Source: Bacteroidales bacterium
GTDB lineage: Bacteria; Bacteroidota; Bacteroidia; Bacteroidales; UBA1402
DNA: 64,000 bases
Assembly (NCBI GenBank): GCA_017464285.1
Contig: JAFUDT010000010.1
Coordinates: 62,001 to 126,000, forward strand
Direction: 5' to 3'
The position numbers were made by a program, and so were the translations under genes. Below are positions 35,684 through 44,778 of the stretch, one piece after another; positions within the stretch are counted from its first letter, which is position 1, and each line of letters begins with the position of its first letter. The notes below the pieces were generated by a model that saw only the letters and a list, made by a program, of their open reading frames with translations, had not been told where the DNA came from and searched no databases.

Positions 35684-35691
35684 CAAATGTA
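35684..35691 (-). promoter_or_regulatory. -7 promoter box of the DUF4450-like gene
   Basis: On the minus strand this reads TACATTTG, followed by the ATG 23 bp downstream. It lies upstream of ATG 35660 but downstream of the in-frame start 35708, which supports the shorter start. Confidence 0.6.
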
Positions 35692-35829
35692 AGAGTTTCC
35701 CTTGTCAAGTAAAAATAATTTCAATCCTATATAATAATAGAGGTCAAGAGCCGTTTTATCTATCGCCCGCGCACGAAAAAGCCGTCCTCAGGCTGCAGGA
35801 TGCCGGGCAGAGACAAACAGCATGCTATT

Positions 35830-36420
35830 ATGATAGAATTCGTCAAAGGAGAAATCAGCGATCTGACCCCGACCTCGGTGGTTCTGGAAACGGCCGGTGT
35901 CGGCTATTTTTTGAATATCAGTGTCAACACCTTCAGTGAGATCCAGCACAAGGATGCCTGCCGTCTTTATGTGCACGAAGCCATCCGGGAAGATGCCTAC
36001 GTCCTGTTCGGATTCTTCAGCACCGAAGAAAGGGAAGCCTTCCGTAAGCTCATTTCGGTCTCGGGTGTGGGTGCCAACACGGCCCGTGTTATTCTCTCGT
36101 CACTGACCGTACCCGAACTGGAGTCGGGCATCCTGGCCGAAAACCTGGCCATATTCAAGAATATCAAGGGAATCGGTACCAAGACGGCTCAGCGTATCAT
36201 TGTCGAGCTCAAGGACAAGGTGGCCAAGGGAGGGCTTTCAGGGGCCGAAGCCGCGTCGCTGCTCACGGCCGGCAACGAGGTCCGCAGCGAGGCGCTGGCG
36301 GCTCTGCAGATGCTTGGCTTCCCGGCGGCCGCTTCCGGCAAAGCCATCAACACCGTACTCAAAAACGATCCCTCACTGACTGTCGAACAACTCATCAAGG
36401 CGGCACTCAAACTGCTTTGA
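35830..36420 (+). CDS. ruvA: Holliday junction branch migration protein RuvA
   Basis: A 196-residue DNA-binding subunit of the RuvAB branch-migration motor. Domain I begins MIEFVKGEISDLTPTSVVLE; helix-hairpin-helix motifs are SVSGVGANTARVIL and IKGIGTKTAQRIIVELKD; domain III (RuvB-binding) ends LTVEQLIKAALKLL. ATG 35830 fits the family; the frame runs 30 bases further upstream. It is followed 25 nt later by sprA, a linkage seen widely in Bacteroidota. Confidence 0.97.
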   Translation: MIEFVKGEISDLTPTSVVLETAGVGYFLNISVNTFSEIQHKDACRLYVHEAIREDAYVLFGFFSTEEREAFRKLISVSGVGANTARVILSSLTVPELESGILAENLAIFKNIKGIGTKTAQRIIVELKDKVAKGGLSGAEAASLLTAGNEVRSEALAALQMLGFPAAASGKAINTVLKNDPSLTVEQLIKAALKLL

Positions 36421-36445
36421 GACTACTGTCTAAAATCATTACCAT

Positions 36446-39400
36446 TTGCATCGGCTGAGAGATATATTGTGGATATGGGGGCTGTTCCTTTTGCTGGGGA
36501 CGGCCTTTCCTGCTTTTTCACAGCAGGAGGCTCCCACCGAGGTGTCGATTTCCGGAAGAGCTGTCTCTGACCGTGCGCAAAACACTGCCGATAAGCCTCT
36601 TAGGTATAAAATACCGGATCAGTTGCCCCAGACGGCCGAGCAGGCCTCCCGTCCGGTGATGGCCGACCTTAAGACGCCCTCCAATCTGAAGACCACCATC
36701 GAGTACGACCCTGAGAGCGGCGATTACGTCCTGTCCACTTATCTGGGCGAGTCCCGCATCACCACGCCGGTGACGCTCAGTTCGGAAGAGTATGCCCGTT
36801 ATTGGCAGCAGCAGTCGAATGCGGCTTTTTTCAAGAAAAAGAACAAGGTGGACTACAGCAAGCAGGAGGAGTTCTCGCTGACCGACCTGCAGTTTGACCT
36901 GGGTGCCGCCGAGAAGATTTTCGGCCCGGGCGGGGTGCAGCTCAAGACCCAGGGCTCCATCGAGGTGAAGTTCGGCGTGAAGAACAATGTGGTGGACAAT
37001 CCGGCCCTTTCCGAGCGGGCCCGCAACCGCACTTATTTCGATTTCGACCAGAGCATTCAGATGAGCGTCAACGGTAAGGTGGGCGACAAGGTCAATGTGA
37101 ACATGAACTATGACACGGAGGCATCCATCGACTATGATACCAAGGCCATCAAGCTGCGTTATGCCGGCAAGGAGGATGACATCATCAAAGTGCTGGAGGC
37201 GGGTAATGTCTCCATGCCGGTCCACAATTCCCTCATCACCGGCGCCACCTCGCTGTTCGGCATCCGCACCGAGCTGCAGTTCGGCAAGCTCAACATCGCC
37301 GCAGTGGTCTCGCAGCAGAAGACCCAGACTACTTCGGCCAGCCTGGAAGGCGGAGCGCAGACTGCCAGCTTCGAGATCGACATCGATGCCTATGACGAAA
37401 ACCGCCATTTTTTCCTGTCCCACTATTTCCGTGACCATTACGACGAATGGATGTCCAAGCTGCCTTTCGTCTCGTCGGGTATCGTCATTACCAAGCTGGA
37501 AGTCTGGGTAACCAACAAACGGGCTACCATGGACAATGCCCGCCATATCATCGCTTTTGCCGACATGGGCGAGAACGACCGGATCTACAGCAGTCATTGG
37601 ACCAAAGGCGCGGCTCCCTGTCCCGCCAATGCGGCCAACAGCCTTTACAGCGAGCTCAACAGCCAGTATGCCGCAGCCCGTGAATTCAACACATCGACTG
37701 CCGCTTTGGAACCCCTGCAGGCCTACGGTATAGAGATAGGCCGGGACTACGAGCGTCTGGAGAGCGCCAGACTGCTTAGCCAGGGAGAATATAAACTGAA
37801 CGCCGCCCTGGGTTATATCACGCTGAATACCGCCCTGAATCCCGATGAAATACTGGCCGTCGCCTTCGAGTACACCCGTAACGGACAGGTCTATCAGGTG
37901 GGTGAGTTCTCGACAGACGGCATCGAGTCGCCCCAGTCGCTCTTTGTCAAGCTCATCAAGGGCACCGACATCTCGCCCCAGTCGCCGACCTGGCCCCTGA
38001 TGATGCGCAATGTCTATTCGCTGGGCACTTACAATCTGCCCCAGGATCAGTTCCGCCTGAACATCACCTACCGGGACGACACGGTGGGTACCTACATGAA
38101 CTATATCACCGAAGGGAAAATAAAGAACACCCTGCTGCTCAGAGTCTTTGCTCTCGACCGCCTGAACAGCCACAAGGAAGCCTATCCGGACGGTGTCTTC
38201 GATTTCCTGGAGGGTTATACCGTACAGTCTGCCTACGGACGGATTATCTTCCCGGTACTGGAACCTTTCGGTTCTCACTTGAGAAAGCAGATCGGAGACG
38301 ATGCCCTGGCCGACAAGTATGTCTTCCAGGAGCTCTACGACTCGACACTGACGGTGGCCCAGCAGCTCACCGAAAAGAACAAATTCCGGCTTGAAGGTAC
38401 TTACCGGGCCGCCAACGGAGCCGAGATATCGCTCGGAGCCATGAATGTGGCCCGAGGTTCGGTGCGTGTCACGGCCGGCGGGCGCCTGCTCACGGAGAAT
38501 GTCGATTATACGGTCGATTATCTCTCGGGAACGGTCACCGTCACCAACATGGAAGTCCTGGCTTCCGGCACGAGCATCCAGGCCACCTGCGAGGATCAGG
38601 GACTCTACAATATGGTGCGCAAGACCTTCACGGGCCTGACGCTGGACTACACCTTCAGCGACCGGCTCTCGTTGGGCGGTACGCTGATGCATCTGAGCGA
38701 GAAGCCTCTGACCAACAAGGTCGACATGAACTCCGAGCCGCTCAACAACACGGTCTGGGGCCTGCATACGGCCTTCAACACCGAGTCGCAGACCTTGACC
38801 AAGTTGCTCGACAAACTGCCGCTCATCCATGCCACACAGCCCTCCAAGCTGTCGGTCAGGGCAGAGTTTGCCCAGCTTGTTCCCGGCAGTAGCCGACAGA
38901 TACACGGTACGGTCTATGTCGATGATTTTGAGGCGGCCAAAAAAAGCGTCAGCCTGAAGGATGTCTATCGCTGGTCGCTGGCCAGCACACCCTACGACCC
39001 GACGGGCAGTTTCCCCGAAGCCGCCTTGTCGAACAATCTGCGCTATGGCATGAACAGAGCCCTGCTGGCCTGGTATATCGTCGATCCTATTTTCACCCAG
39101 AGCCGTTCGCAGACTCCGGACCACATCCGCAACGACCAGGAGCAGCTCTCGAATCATTTCGTGCGGGCAGTCAACCAGAAGGAAATCTATCCCGACAAAG
39201 ATCTCCAGTACAACCAGACAGGACTGCTGTCGATCATGAACCTGGCTTACTATCCCCGGCAGAGAGGACCCTACAACTTCGACGTGGCCGGCCTGAACGA
39301 TGACGGGTCGCTTTCCCGTCCGCAAGACCGCTGGGGCGGCATCATGCGTCGTATCGAATCCAATATGACCAATTTCGAGTCGAACAATGTGGAGTATATA

Positions 39401-42400
39401 GAGTTCTGGATGATGGATCCCTTTGTCTATGACTCGACGGGAACGGTCGGCGGAGATCTGGTCTTCAATCTGGGTGAGATTTCGGAAGACATCCTCAAGG
39501 ACGGTAAGAAATCTTTCGAAAACGGTCTGCCCACCGACGGTGATACCTCGGTCATCGGCTATACGGCCTGGGGAAAGGTCTCGGGCAAGAAGGTCAATGT
39601 CTATGCCTTCGACAACACCGAAGGCGTGCGCCGCATTCAGGATGTGGGACTGGACGGACTTAACGATGACGAAGAGCAGGATTACTATGCAGATTATGTG
39701 ACGGCCGTCCGTGGCAAGCTGACTCCCACGGCTCTGGAACGCCTGCTCAATGACCCTTTCTCGCCGCTGAACGACCCCTCGGGCGACAACTATCACTATT
39801 TCCGCGGAACCGACTATGACCGGGCCAGACTGCCCATTCTCTCGCGCTATAAATACTACAACGGTACACAGGGCAACTCCCAGGCCCGGGCCGACACGGA
39901 CGAAAGCTATGAAACGGCAGCGACGACCTTCCCTGATATCGAGGATATCAACGAGGACTTCACCTTGAGCGAGAACGAGCGCTACTATCAGTACCGTGTG
40001 TCGCTCCGGCCTGCCGACATGGTGGTCGGACGCAACTATATCAGCGACCGCCGGGATGCCGAGGTGAAACTCCGCAACGGGCAGGTGGAGCGAGTCTCCT
40101 GGTATCAGTTCAAGATCCCCGTCAGGGACTATGAAAAGAAAGTCGGTACCATTAACGGCTTCAACAGTATCCGCTTCATGCGTATGTACCTGACCGGTTT
40201 CCAGGACAGCGTCATACTGCGTTTTGCCACGCTGGATCTGGTGCGGGGAGACTGGCGGGCCTACACCCGGGAGCTGTATGAAAGCGTGCCGGCCACCGAG
40301 GCCTTCATGGAAGTCTATACTGTCGGCCTGGAAGAGAACTCCTCGCGTGAGCCCATCCACTATATGTTGCCTCCGGGAGTGGAGCGGGAGAGTGATCCCG
40401 GCCAGCCGGGCATCTACGAGGAGAACGAGCAGTCGCTGGCCATGAAGATTCAGCATCTGTCGCCCGGTGATGCCAGGGCTGTCTATAAGAACACTTCGCT
40501 TGACTTCCGGCAGTACGAGCGTCTGCAGATGTTTGTCCACGGTGAGGCTTTGTTGGGAGACGCCAATCCTCCCGAGGATTATGAGATGTCGGTTTTCCTG
40601 CGTATCGGCAGCGACTACCAGAGCAACTACTACGAATATGAGATTCCCCTGCGTCTGTCGCCGCATTTCATCAACAGCGACCTGTCGGTATGGCCCATGG
40701 AGAACTTCCTGGATATTCCCCTTTCGCTGCTCACGGCAGTCAAGGAGCGTCGAAACGCCTCTCACAGCAGCTATGTCAGGGCTTATTCCGAATACAACCC
40801 CGACAATGAGAACCACAAGGTGACCGTGAGGGGCAATCCCAGCCTGTCGAGTGTCAAGACCATGATGATCGGTGTGCGCAACAACGGCACCACGGTCAAG
40901 TCGGTGGAAATATGGGCCAACGAGCTGCGTCTCAAAGGCTTCAACGATGAAGGCGGCTGGGCTGCCATGACCAACGCCTCGCTGGCGCTGTCCGATTTGG
41001 GAACGGTGACTTTTGCCGGCCGTTACGAGACGGCAGGATTCGGCGGCATCGAACAGCGTGTCTCGCAGCGCCGGCTGGACAGCTACAATTCGATGAACCT
41101 GGCCATGAACTTTGACCTGGGCAAACTGCTGCCCAAGGAAGGACTGTTGAGCCTGCCCGTCTATTATTCCATCTCGCGCCAGCTCAATACGCCCAAGTAC
41201 GACCCCCTGAACGAAGACCTGCTGCTTTCCGACGTGCTTGCTGCCGCCCGGACCAAGGCCGAAAAGGATTCCATCAGGAACTACAGCCAGCAGCTCAAGC
41301 GCTACCGCAGCCTGAATGTGTCGAACGTCCGCCTGAATGTCCGCAGCAAGACACCCCTGCCTTTCGACCCGGCCAACTTCAACGCCAACTACAGCTACAG
41401 CGAGACCTTCGAGCGGGATGCGACGACAGCCTATGAAGTGACCCGCAACTACAATGCCGGCCTTGGCTATGGCTACAGCTCCCCCTTGCAGGCCATTGAG
41501 CCTTTCGCCAAATCGGAGGCCGGGTTTTTCCGTTCTCCCTGGACGCGGCTCATCAAGGAATTTTCTCTGACTCCCTTGCCCAATTCGCTGTCTTTCAATA
41601 CCAACCTGACACGCTATTACTACGAGCTGCAGAATCGGGACCTCACGTCCTCGGCCGGCATGAGTGCCCAGCTGCCGTTGACTTTCAGCAAGAACTTCAT
41701 GTGGAACACCTCATTCAACCTCAACTGGAACCTGACCAAGAACATGAAGCTGAGCTTTTCGACCGACAATATAGCCCGTATTGAGGAGACACTCAATTCG
41801 CCGGTCAACAAAGAACTCTATCCCACCGAATACCAGCATTGGAAAGACACGGTCATGCGCAGCATCAGGACCTTCGGAACGCCCATGTCCTACAAGCAGC
41901 AGCTGGTCTATAACTGGCAGCTCCCGCTGAGCAGCATTCCGCTGCTGGACTTCATCACGGCTTCCTTCCAGTATGGGGCCAACTACAACTGGGACCGCAG
42001 CGCCGTCATCGCCGATGTCGACATGGGCAACACCATCGCCAGTGTACGCACGATCTCCTTTAATCCCAGTTTCAATCTGGAGACGCTTTACGGCAAGTCC
42101 AAGTTCCTCAAGGCGGCAGACCAGCGTTTCTCGGGCCGCAGCCAGTCTTCGTCTTCGACCACGAGGACCACGGGCTCACGGCGGCCGGTGCTCCGTGCTC
42201 CCACGACCGCCAAACAGTCGGCAGCCAGAGAAAAGCCCACCCGCATGGAACAGCAGATGGACCTGGTACCAGGTCAGAAGAACGAGTTGAAATTCGACCT
42301 GAAGACCAGCCGGGTGAGTGTCCGTTTTGTGGACGCCAAGGGCAAGGATATCAAGCTGAAATATAAGCAGCAGGACAATACGCTCTATATCACAGCCCGT

Positions 42401-43870
42401 GATTCGATGAAGGTAAAAGCCATTGTCAGCTCACGGCCCAAACTCGAGGACGAGAACTGGTACAAGGCCGCCCAGGTGGGGGCCCGCGCCCTGATGGCCG
42501 TGCGCAATGTCTCGGTCAGCTACCAGCAGACAGACAACCTGACCCTGCCGGGCTTCAAGCCGGAAAACGGGCTGATTTTCGCCACCGACGACTATGGTCG
42601 CGCTCCGGGCTGGGATTTCGCCAGCGGTCTGTACGGCAACCACTACCTGGACAAGGCCATCGACAAAGGTTGGCTGGTCATGTCCGATTCGGTGGTCAGT
42701 CCGGCAGTCTTTGCCACGACCAAGACGCTGAGGATAGAATCGACCATACTGCCTTTCAAGGATTTCAATATCAAGCTGGCCGCCCAGCGCAACGAGAACG
42801 ACAACCGTCAGGTGCAGTTCATGGTAGCCGACCGGCCGGAGACCCGGACGGGCAGTTTCTCCATGTCGTCCATCGCGCTGAAAACCTCCTTCGCTCCGCT
42901 CAATGCCAGGAAATCGTATTATTCCAAAGCCTTTGAGCAGTTTGTCAACAACCGTGAGATCATTGCTTCTCGTCTGAATGCCGCCTATGCCGGCTTGCGC
43001 TATCCCGATGCCGGATTCCTTGCAGGCTCGTCTTTGGCCGGACAGCCTTACGACGAGAACATCGGGGCGGTCAACAAAAATTCGGCAGAGGTGCTGGTAC
43101 CGGCCTTTCTGGCTGCCTATACCGGCCGTTCGGCCCAGAAGTCCAGTCTGGACATATTCCCCTCGCTCAGGTCGATACTGCCCAACTGGAGCGTATCCTA
43201 TGACGGCTTGTCAAAGATTCCTGCCATCAAGAAGCACCTGCGCAGCCTGACGCTCAACCATGCCTATAACTGTACCTACAATGTCACTTCCTATTCTTCC
43301 TACAGCTCCTTTGTAGGTGAAGACAGTCGCCGGGGTTTCGTGCAGGAAGTGACCACGGGCAATCCGCTGCCTTCCTCGCAGTACGACATTGCCGCCGTTT
43401 CACTGACCGAGAGCTTCAATCCGCTGCTGGGAGCCAAGGGTACTCTCAATAACGGGCTTACTTTCAAATCGGAAGTCAGAACTTCTCGCACGGTCAATCT
43501 CAGCGTCACGGGCGGACAGCTGGTCGAGAGCGGCAACAGCCAGTATGTGATAGGCGGCAGCTACAAGATCTCGGACTTCCATCCTTGGGGACTTATGGCA
43601 GAGTCTAAGGTTCGTAACGATTTGTCTGTCAGTGCCGATTTCTCTCTGAAGAATTCTACGGCCCTGCTTCGCAAGATAGAGGAGTATTATACTCAGGCCA
43701 CATCGGGTAACAAGACCTGCACGGTTGAACTCACGGCCGACTATGTCATCAGCCGCAACCTGAATCTGAAAATGTATTACGATCTGGAATCCAGCATTCC
43801 GCTGGTGTCCTCCTATCCGGTCACCACGCAGGACTTCGGCTTCAGTCTGCGCTTTACTCTGGCGCGTTAG
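36446..43870 (+). CDS. sprA: Type IX secretion system outer-membrane translocon SprA (Sov)
   Basis: A 2,474-residue protein, the expected size for SprA, the giant 36-strand beta-barrel through which type IX cargo crosses the outer membrane. The N-terminus is a signal peptide (LWIWGLFLLLGTAFPAFSQQ). Early conserved blocks include EFSLTDLQFDLGAAEKIFGPGG-type sequence near residue 150 (shown here only in part), GSIEVKFGVKNN and NYDTEASIDYDTKAIKLRYAGK-type sequence; the C-terminus ends in a barrel strand (FGFSLRFTLAR). No ATG exists in frame at the start: the frame opens after a TAA at 36431, and TTG 36446 (or TTG 36467) is the likely start. Probably cotranscribed with ruvA. Its end overlaps the convergent lipoprotein gene by 17 nt. 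Confidence 0.96.
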   Translation: MHRLRDILWIWGLFLLLGTAFPAFSQQEAPTEVSISGRAVSDRAQNTADKPLRYKIPDQLPQTAEQASRPVMADLKTPSNLKTTIEYDPESGDYVLSTYLGESRITTPVTLSSEEYARYWQQQSNAAFFKKKNKVDYSKQEEFSLTDLQFDLGAAEKIFGPGGVQLKTQGSIEVKFGVKNNVVDNPALSERARNRTYFDFDQSIQMSVNGKVGDKVNVNMNYDTEASIDYDTKAIKLRYAGKEDDIIKVLEAGNVSMPVHNSLITGATSLFGIRTELQFGKLNIAAVVSQQKTQTTSASLEGGAQTASFEIDIDAYDENRHFFLSHYFRDHYDEWMSKLPFVSSGIVITKLEVWVTNKRATMDNARHIIAFADMGENDRIYSSHWTKGAAPCPANAANSLYSELNSQYAAAREFNTSTAALEPLQAYGIEIGRDYERLESARLLSQGEYKLNAALGYITLNTALNPDEILAVAFEYTRNGQVYQVGEFSTDGIESPQSLFVKLIKGTDISPQSPTWPLMMRNVYSLGTYNLPQDQFRLNITYRDDTVGTYMNYITEGKIKNTLLLRVFALDRLNSHKEAYPDGVFDFLEGYTVQSAYGRIIFPVLEPFGSHLRKQIGDDALADKYVFQELYDSTLTVAQQLTEKNKFRLEGTYRAANGAEISLGAMNVARGSVRVTAGGRLLTENVDYTVDYLSGTVTVTNMEVLASGTSIQATCEDQGLYNMVRKTFTGLTLDYTFSDRLSLGGTLMHLSEKPLTNKVDMNSEPLNNTVWGLHTAFNTESQTLTKLLDKLPLIHATQPSKLSVRAEFAQLVPGSSRQIHGTVYVDDFEAAKKSVSLKDVYRWSLASTPYDPTGSFPEAALSNNLRYGMNRALLAWYIVDPIFTQSRSQTPDHIRNDQEQLSNHFVRAVNQKEIYPDKDLQYNQTGLLSIMNLAYYPRQRGPYNFDVAGLNDDGSLSRPQDRWGGIMRRIESNMTNFESNNVEYIEFWMMDPFVYDSTGTVGGDLVFNLGEISEDILKDGKKSFENGLPTDGDTSVIGYTAWGKVSGKKVNVYAFDNTEGVRRIQDVGLDGLNDDEEQDYYADYVTAVRGKLTPTALERLLNDPFSPLNDPSGDNYHYFRGTDYDRARLPILSRYKYYNGTQGNSQARADTDESYETAATTFPDIEDINEDFTLSENERYYQYRVSLRPADMVVGRNYISDRRDAEVKLRNGQVERVSWYQFKIPVRDYEKKVGTINGFNSIRFMRMYLTGFQDSVILRFATLDLVRGDWRAYTRELYESVPATEAFMEVYTVGLEENSSREPIHYMLPPGVERESDPGQPGIYEENEQSLAMKIQHLSPGDARAVYKNTSLDFRQYERLQMFVHGEALLGDANPPEDYEMSVFLRIGSDYQSNYYEYEIPLRLSPHFINSDLSVWPMENFLDIPLSLLTAVKERRNASHSSYVRAYSEYNPDNENHKVTVRGNPSLSSVKTMMIGVRNNGTTVKSVEIWANELRLKGFNDEGGWAAMTNASLALSDLGTVTFAGRYETAGFGGIEQRVSQRRLDSYNSMNLAMNFDLGKLLPKEGLLSLPVYYSISRQLNTPKYDPLNEDLLLSDVLAAARTKAEKDSIRNYSQQLKRYRSLNVSNVRLNVRSKTPLPFDPANFNANYSYSETFERDATTAYEVTRNYNAGLGYGYSSPLQAIEPFAKSEAGFFRSPWTRLIKEFSLTPLPNSLSFNTNLTRYYYELQNRDLTSSAGMSAQLPLTFSKNFMWNTSFNLNWNLTKNMKLSFSTDNIARIEETLNSPVNKELYPTEYQHWKDTVMRSIRTFGTPMSYKQQLVYNWQLPLSSIPLLDFITASFQYGANYNWDRSAVIADVDMGNTIASVRTISFNPSFNLETLYGKSKFLKAADQRFSGRSQSSSSTTRTTGSRRPVLRAPTTAKQSAAREKPTRMEQQMDLVPGQKNELKFDLKTSRVSVRFVDAKGKDIKLKYKQQDNTLYITARDSMKVKAIVSSRPKLEDENWYKAAQVGARALMAVRNVSVSYQQTDNLTLPGFKPENGLIFATDDYGRAPGWDFASGLYGNHYLDKAIDKGWLVMSDSVVSPAVFATTKTLRIESTILPFKDFNIKLAAQRNENDNRQVQFMVADRPETRTGSFSMSSIALKTSFAPLNARKSYYSKAFEQFVNNREIIASRLNAAYAGLRYPDAGFLAGSSLAGQPYDENIGAVNKNSAEVLVPAFLAAYTGRSAQKSSLDIFPSLRSILPNWSVSYDGLSKIPAIKKHLRSLTLNHAYNCTYNVTSYSSYSSFVGEDSRRGFVQEVTTGNPLPSSQYDIAAVSLTESFNPLLGAKGTLNNGLTFKSEVRTSRTVNLSVTGGQLVESGNSQYVIGGSYKISDFHPWGLMAESKVRNDLSVSADFSLKNSTALLRKIEEYYTQATSGNKTCTVELTADYVISRNLNLKMYYDLESSIPLVSSYPVTTQDFGFSLRFTLAR

Positions 43871-44711
43871 GGTTTTTCATTTTGCCGGCCAGGAATTCCA
43901 TTTTGGCAAGGGCCAGTCTTTTTTCATCCTCAAGCCGGTTGATGTCTGTCATGATGACCGACAGCTCCGCGGCCTTGAGCAGGATATCCCGGTCTTCGGC
44001 CCTGAGGGCATACTCCAGAGGACGTCCATCACCCAACAGGGTCACTCTGAGGCTCTCTGCGCTGTGAAGACGGACAAAGTCGGGCAGGTCGCCGACGGCC
44101 TTGGCATTGAACAGGACGGTTTCGTAATACTGTCCGTTGTCGCTGAAACTGTAGTTAAGGGCTCCGTCGGGCTGCACTTCGGCTGTCTCGGCATAGCTGT
44201 TGTCGGGGGCATACACCCGAAGACGGCTATGCCCCAGGGAGCGGGTTCCGCAATAGTAGCTTGTTATGATGAGCCGGCCGTTCAGAGCGACAGTGCTCTG
44301 TAGCCAGTTCTGGCCGCTACGCTGTGCATAGCGTTGGCGGATGTGGACATAATGGCCGTGAGCGTCTGTTTCGGAGTCTTTTTCCAGGGAGAAATCCTTG
44401 AGCGGAGCCAGGGATTCGGCCTGACGCAGGGCCAACAGGCTGTCGATGCCCCTGAGGCTGTGTTCCTGTTCGGCGTATTCGACCTGGAAGAAGAGTCCCC
44501 GGACAGCCTGGAGCTTGACCAGGTCGGAAGGGTAGAGGTCTTGCAGGGTGTCCAGGTAGCTTTTGGCCAGCTGAAAACGGTTTTGCGCCATGGCTTCGCG
44601 AGCCCGGTTCATGAGTTCATGGCTTCTGTCCGGGCGGCAGGAAACAAGGCCGGTCAGGAGAATGACGGCCGGCAGACTGCGCCTTAAAAGCAGGGATATT
44701 GTCTTTTTCAT
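43854..44711 (-). CDS. Conserved lipoprotein of unknown function
   Basis: A 285-residue lipoprotein (VILLTGLVSC, Cys near residue 25) with no named domain that I recognise. After the anchor comes a helical TPR-like stretch (LMNRAREAMAQNRFQLAKSY, LDTLQDLYP) and then a beta-rich region (RLRVYAPDNSYAETAEVQPD). A C-terminal coiled-coil-like helix (INRLEDEKRLALAKMEFLAG) follows. ATG 44711 begins the lipoprotein signal; the frame runs further to 44816 without sense. The 3' end overlaps sprA by 17 nt in a convergent layout. The -7 box ends only 5 bp before the ATG, so the mRNA may be leaderless. Confidence 0.75.
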   Translation of the reverse strand: MKKTISLLLRRSLPAVILLTGLVSCRPDRSHELMNRAREAMAQNRFQLAKSYLDTLQDLYPSDLVKLQAVRGLFFQVEYAEQEHSLRGIDSLLALRQAESLAPLKDFSLEKDSETDAHGHYVHIRQRYAQRSGQNWLQSTVALNGRLIITSYYCGTRSLGHSRLRVYAPDNSYAETAEVQPDGALNYSFSDNGQYYETVLFNAKAVGDLPDFVRLHSAESLRVTLLGDGRPLEYALRAEDRDILLKAAELSVIMTDINRLEDEKRLALAKMEFLAGKMKNPNAPE

Positions 44712-44715
44712 GATG

Positions 44716-44723
44716 CAAATATA
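44716..44723 (-). promoter_or_regulatory. -7 promoter box of the lipoprotein gene
   Basis: Minus strand TATATTTG, 4 bp before the ATG at 44711. Transcription would start at or within a few bases of the start codon. It is divergent from the cca promoter 23 bp away. Confidence 0.65.
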
Positions 44724-44745
44724 AGACGGTTCATAAGAAAAATCG

Positions 44746-44753
44746 TACTTTTG
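44746..44753 (+). promoter_or_regulatory. -7 promoter box of the cca gene
   Basis: TACTTTTG, 25 bp before the GTG start at 44779. No good -33 element is visible; the region upstream is shared with the divergent lipoprotein promoter. Confidence 0.6.
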
Positions 44754-44778
44754 CCATAAAAATATAAGGCTGACAGTT

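Noticed and set aside
36518..40816. A 1,432-codon open frame antisense to sprA
   Set aside because: GC-rich Bacteroidales genes with strong codon bias often leave the opposite strand open. The translation has no domain-like blocks, and sprA on the other strand is certain. The same applies to long antisense frames over PL10 (14039-15862), PL10-CE8 (17706-19835), thrS (54104-55486), the S41 peptidase (56619-58310), cca (44731-46203) and glnA (62094-63770).
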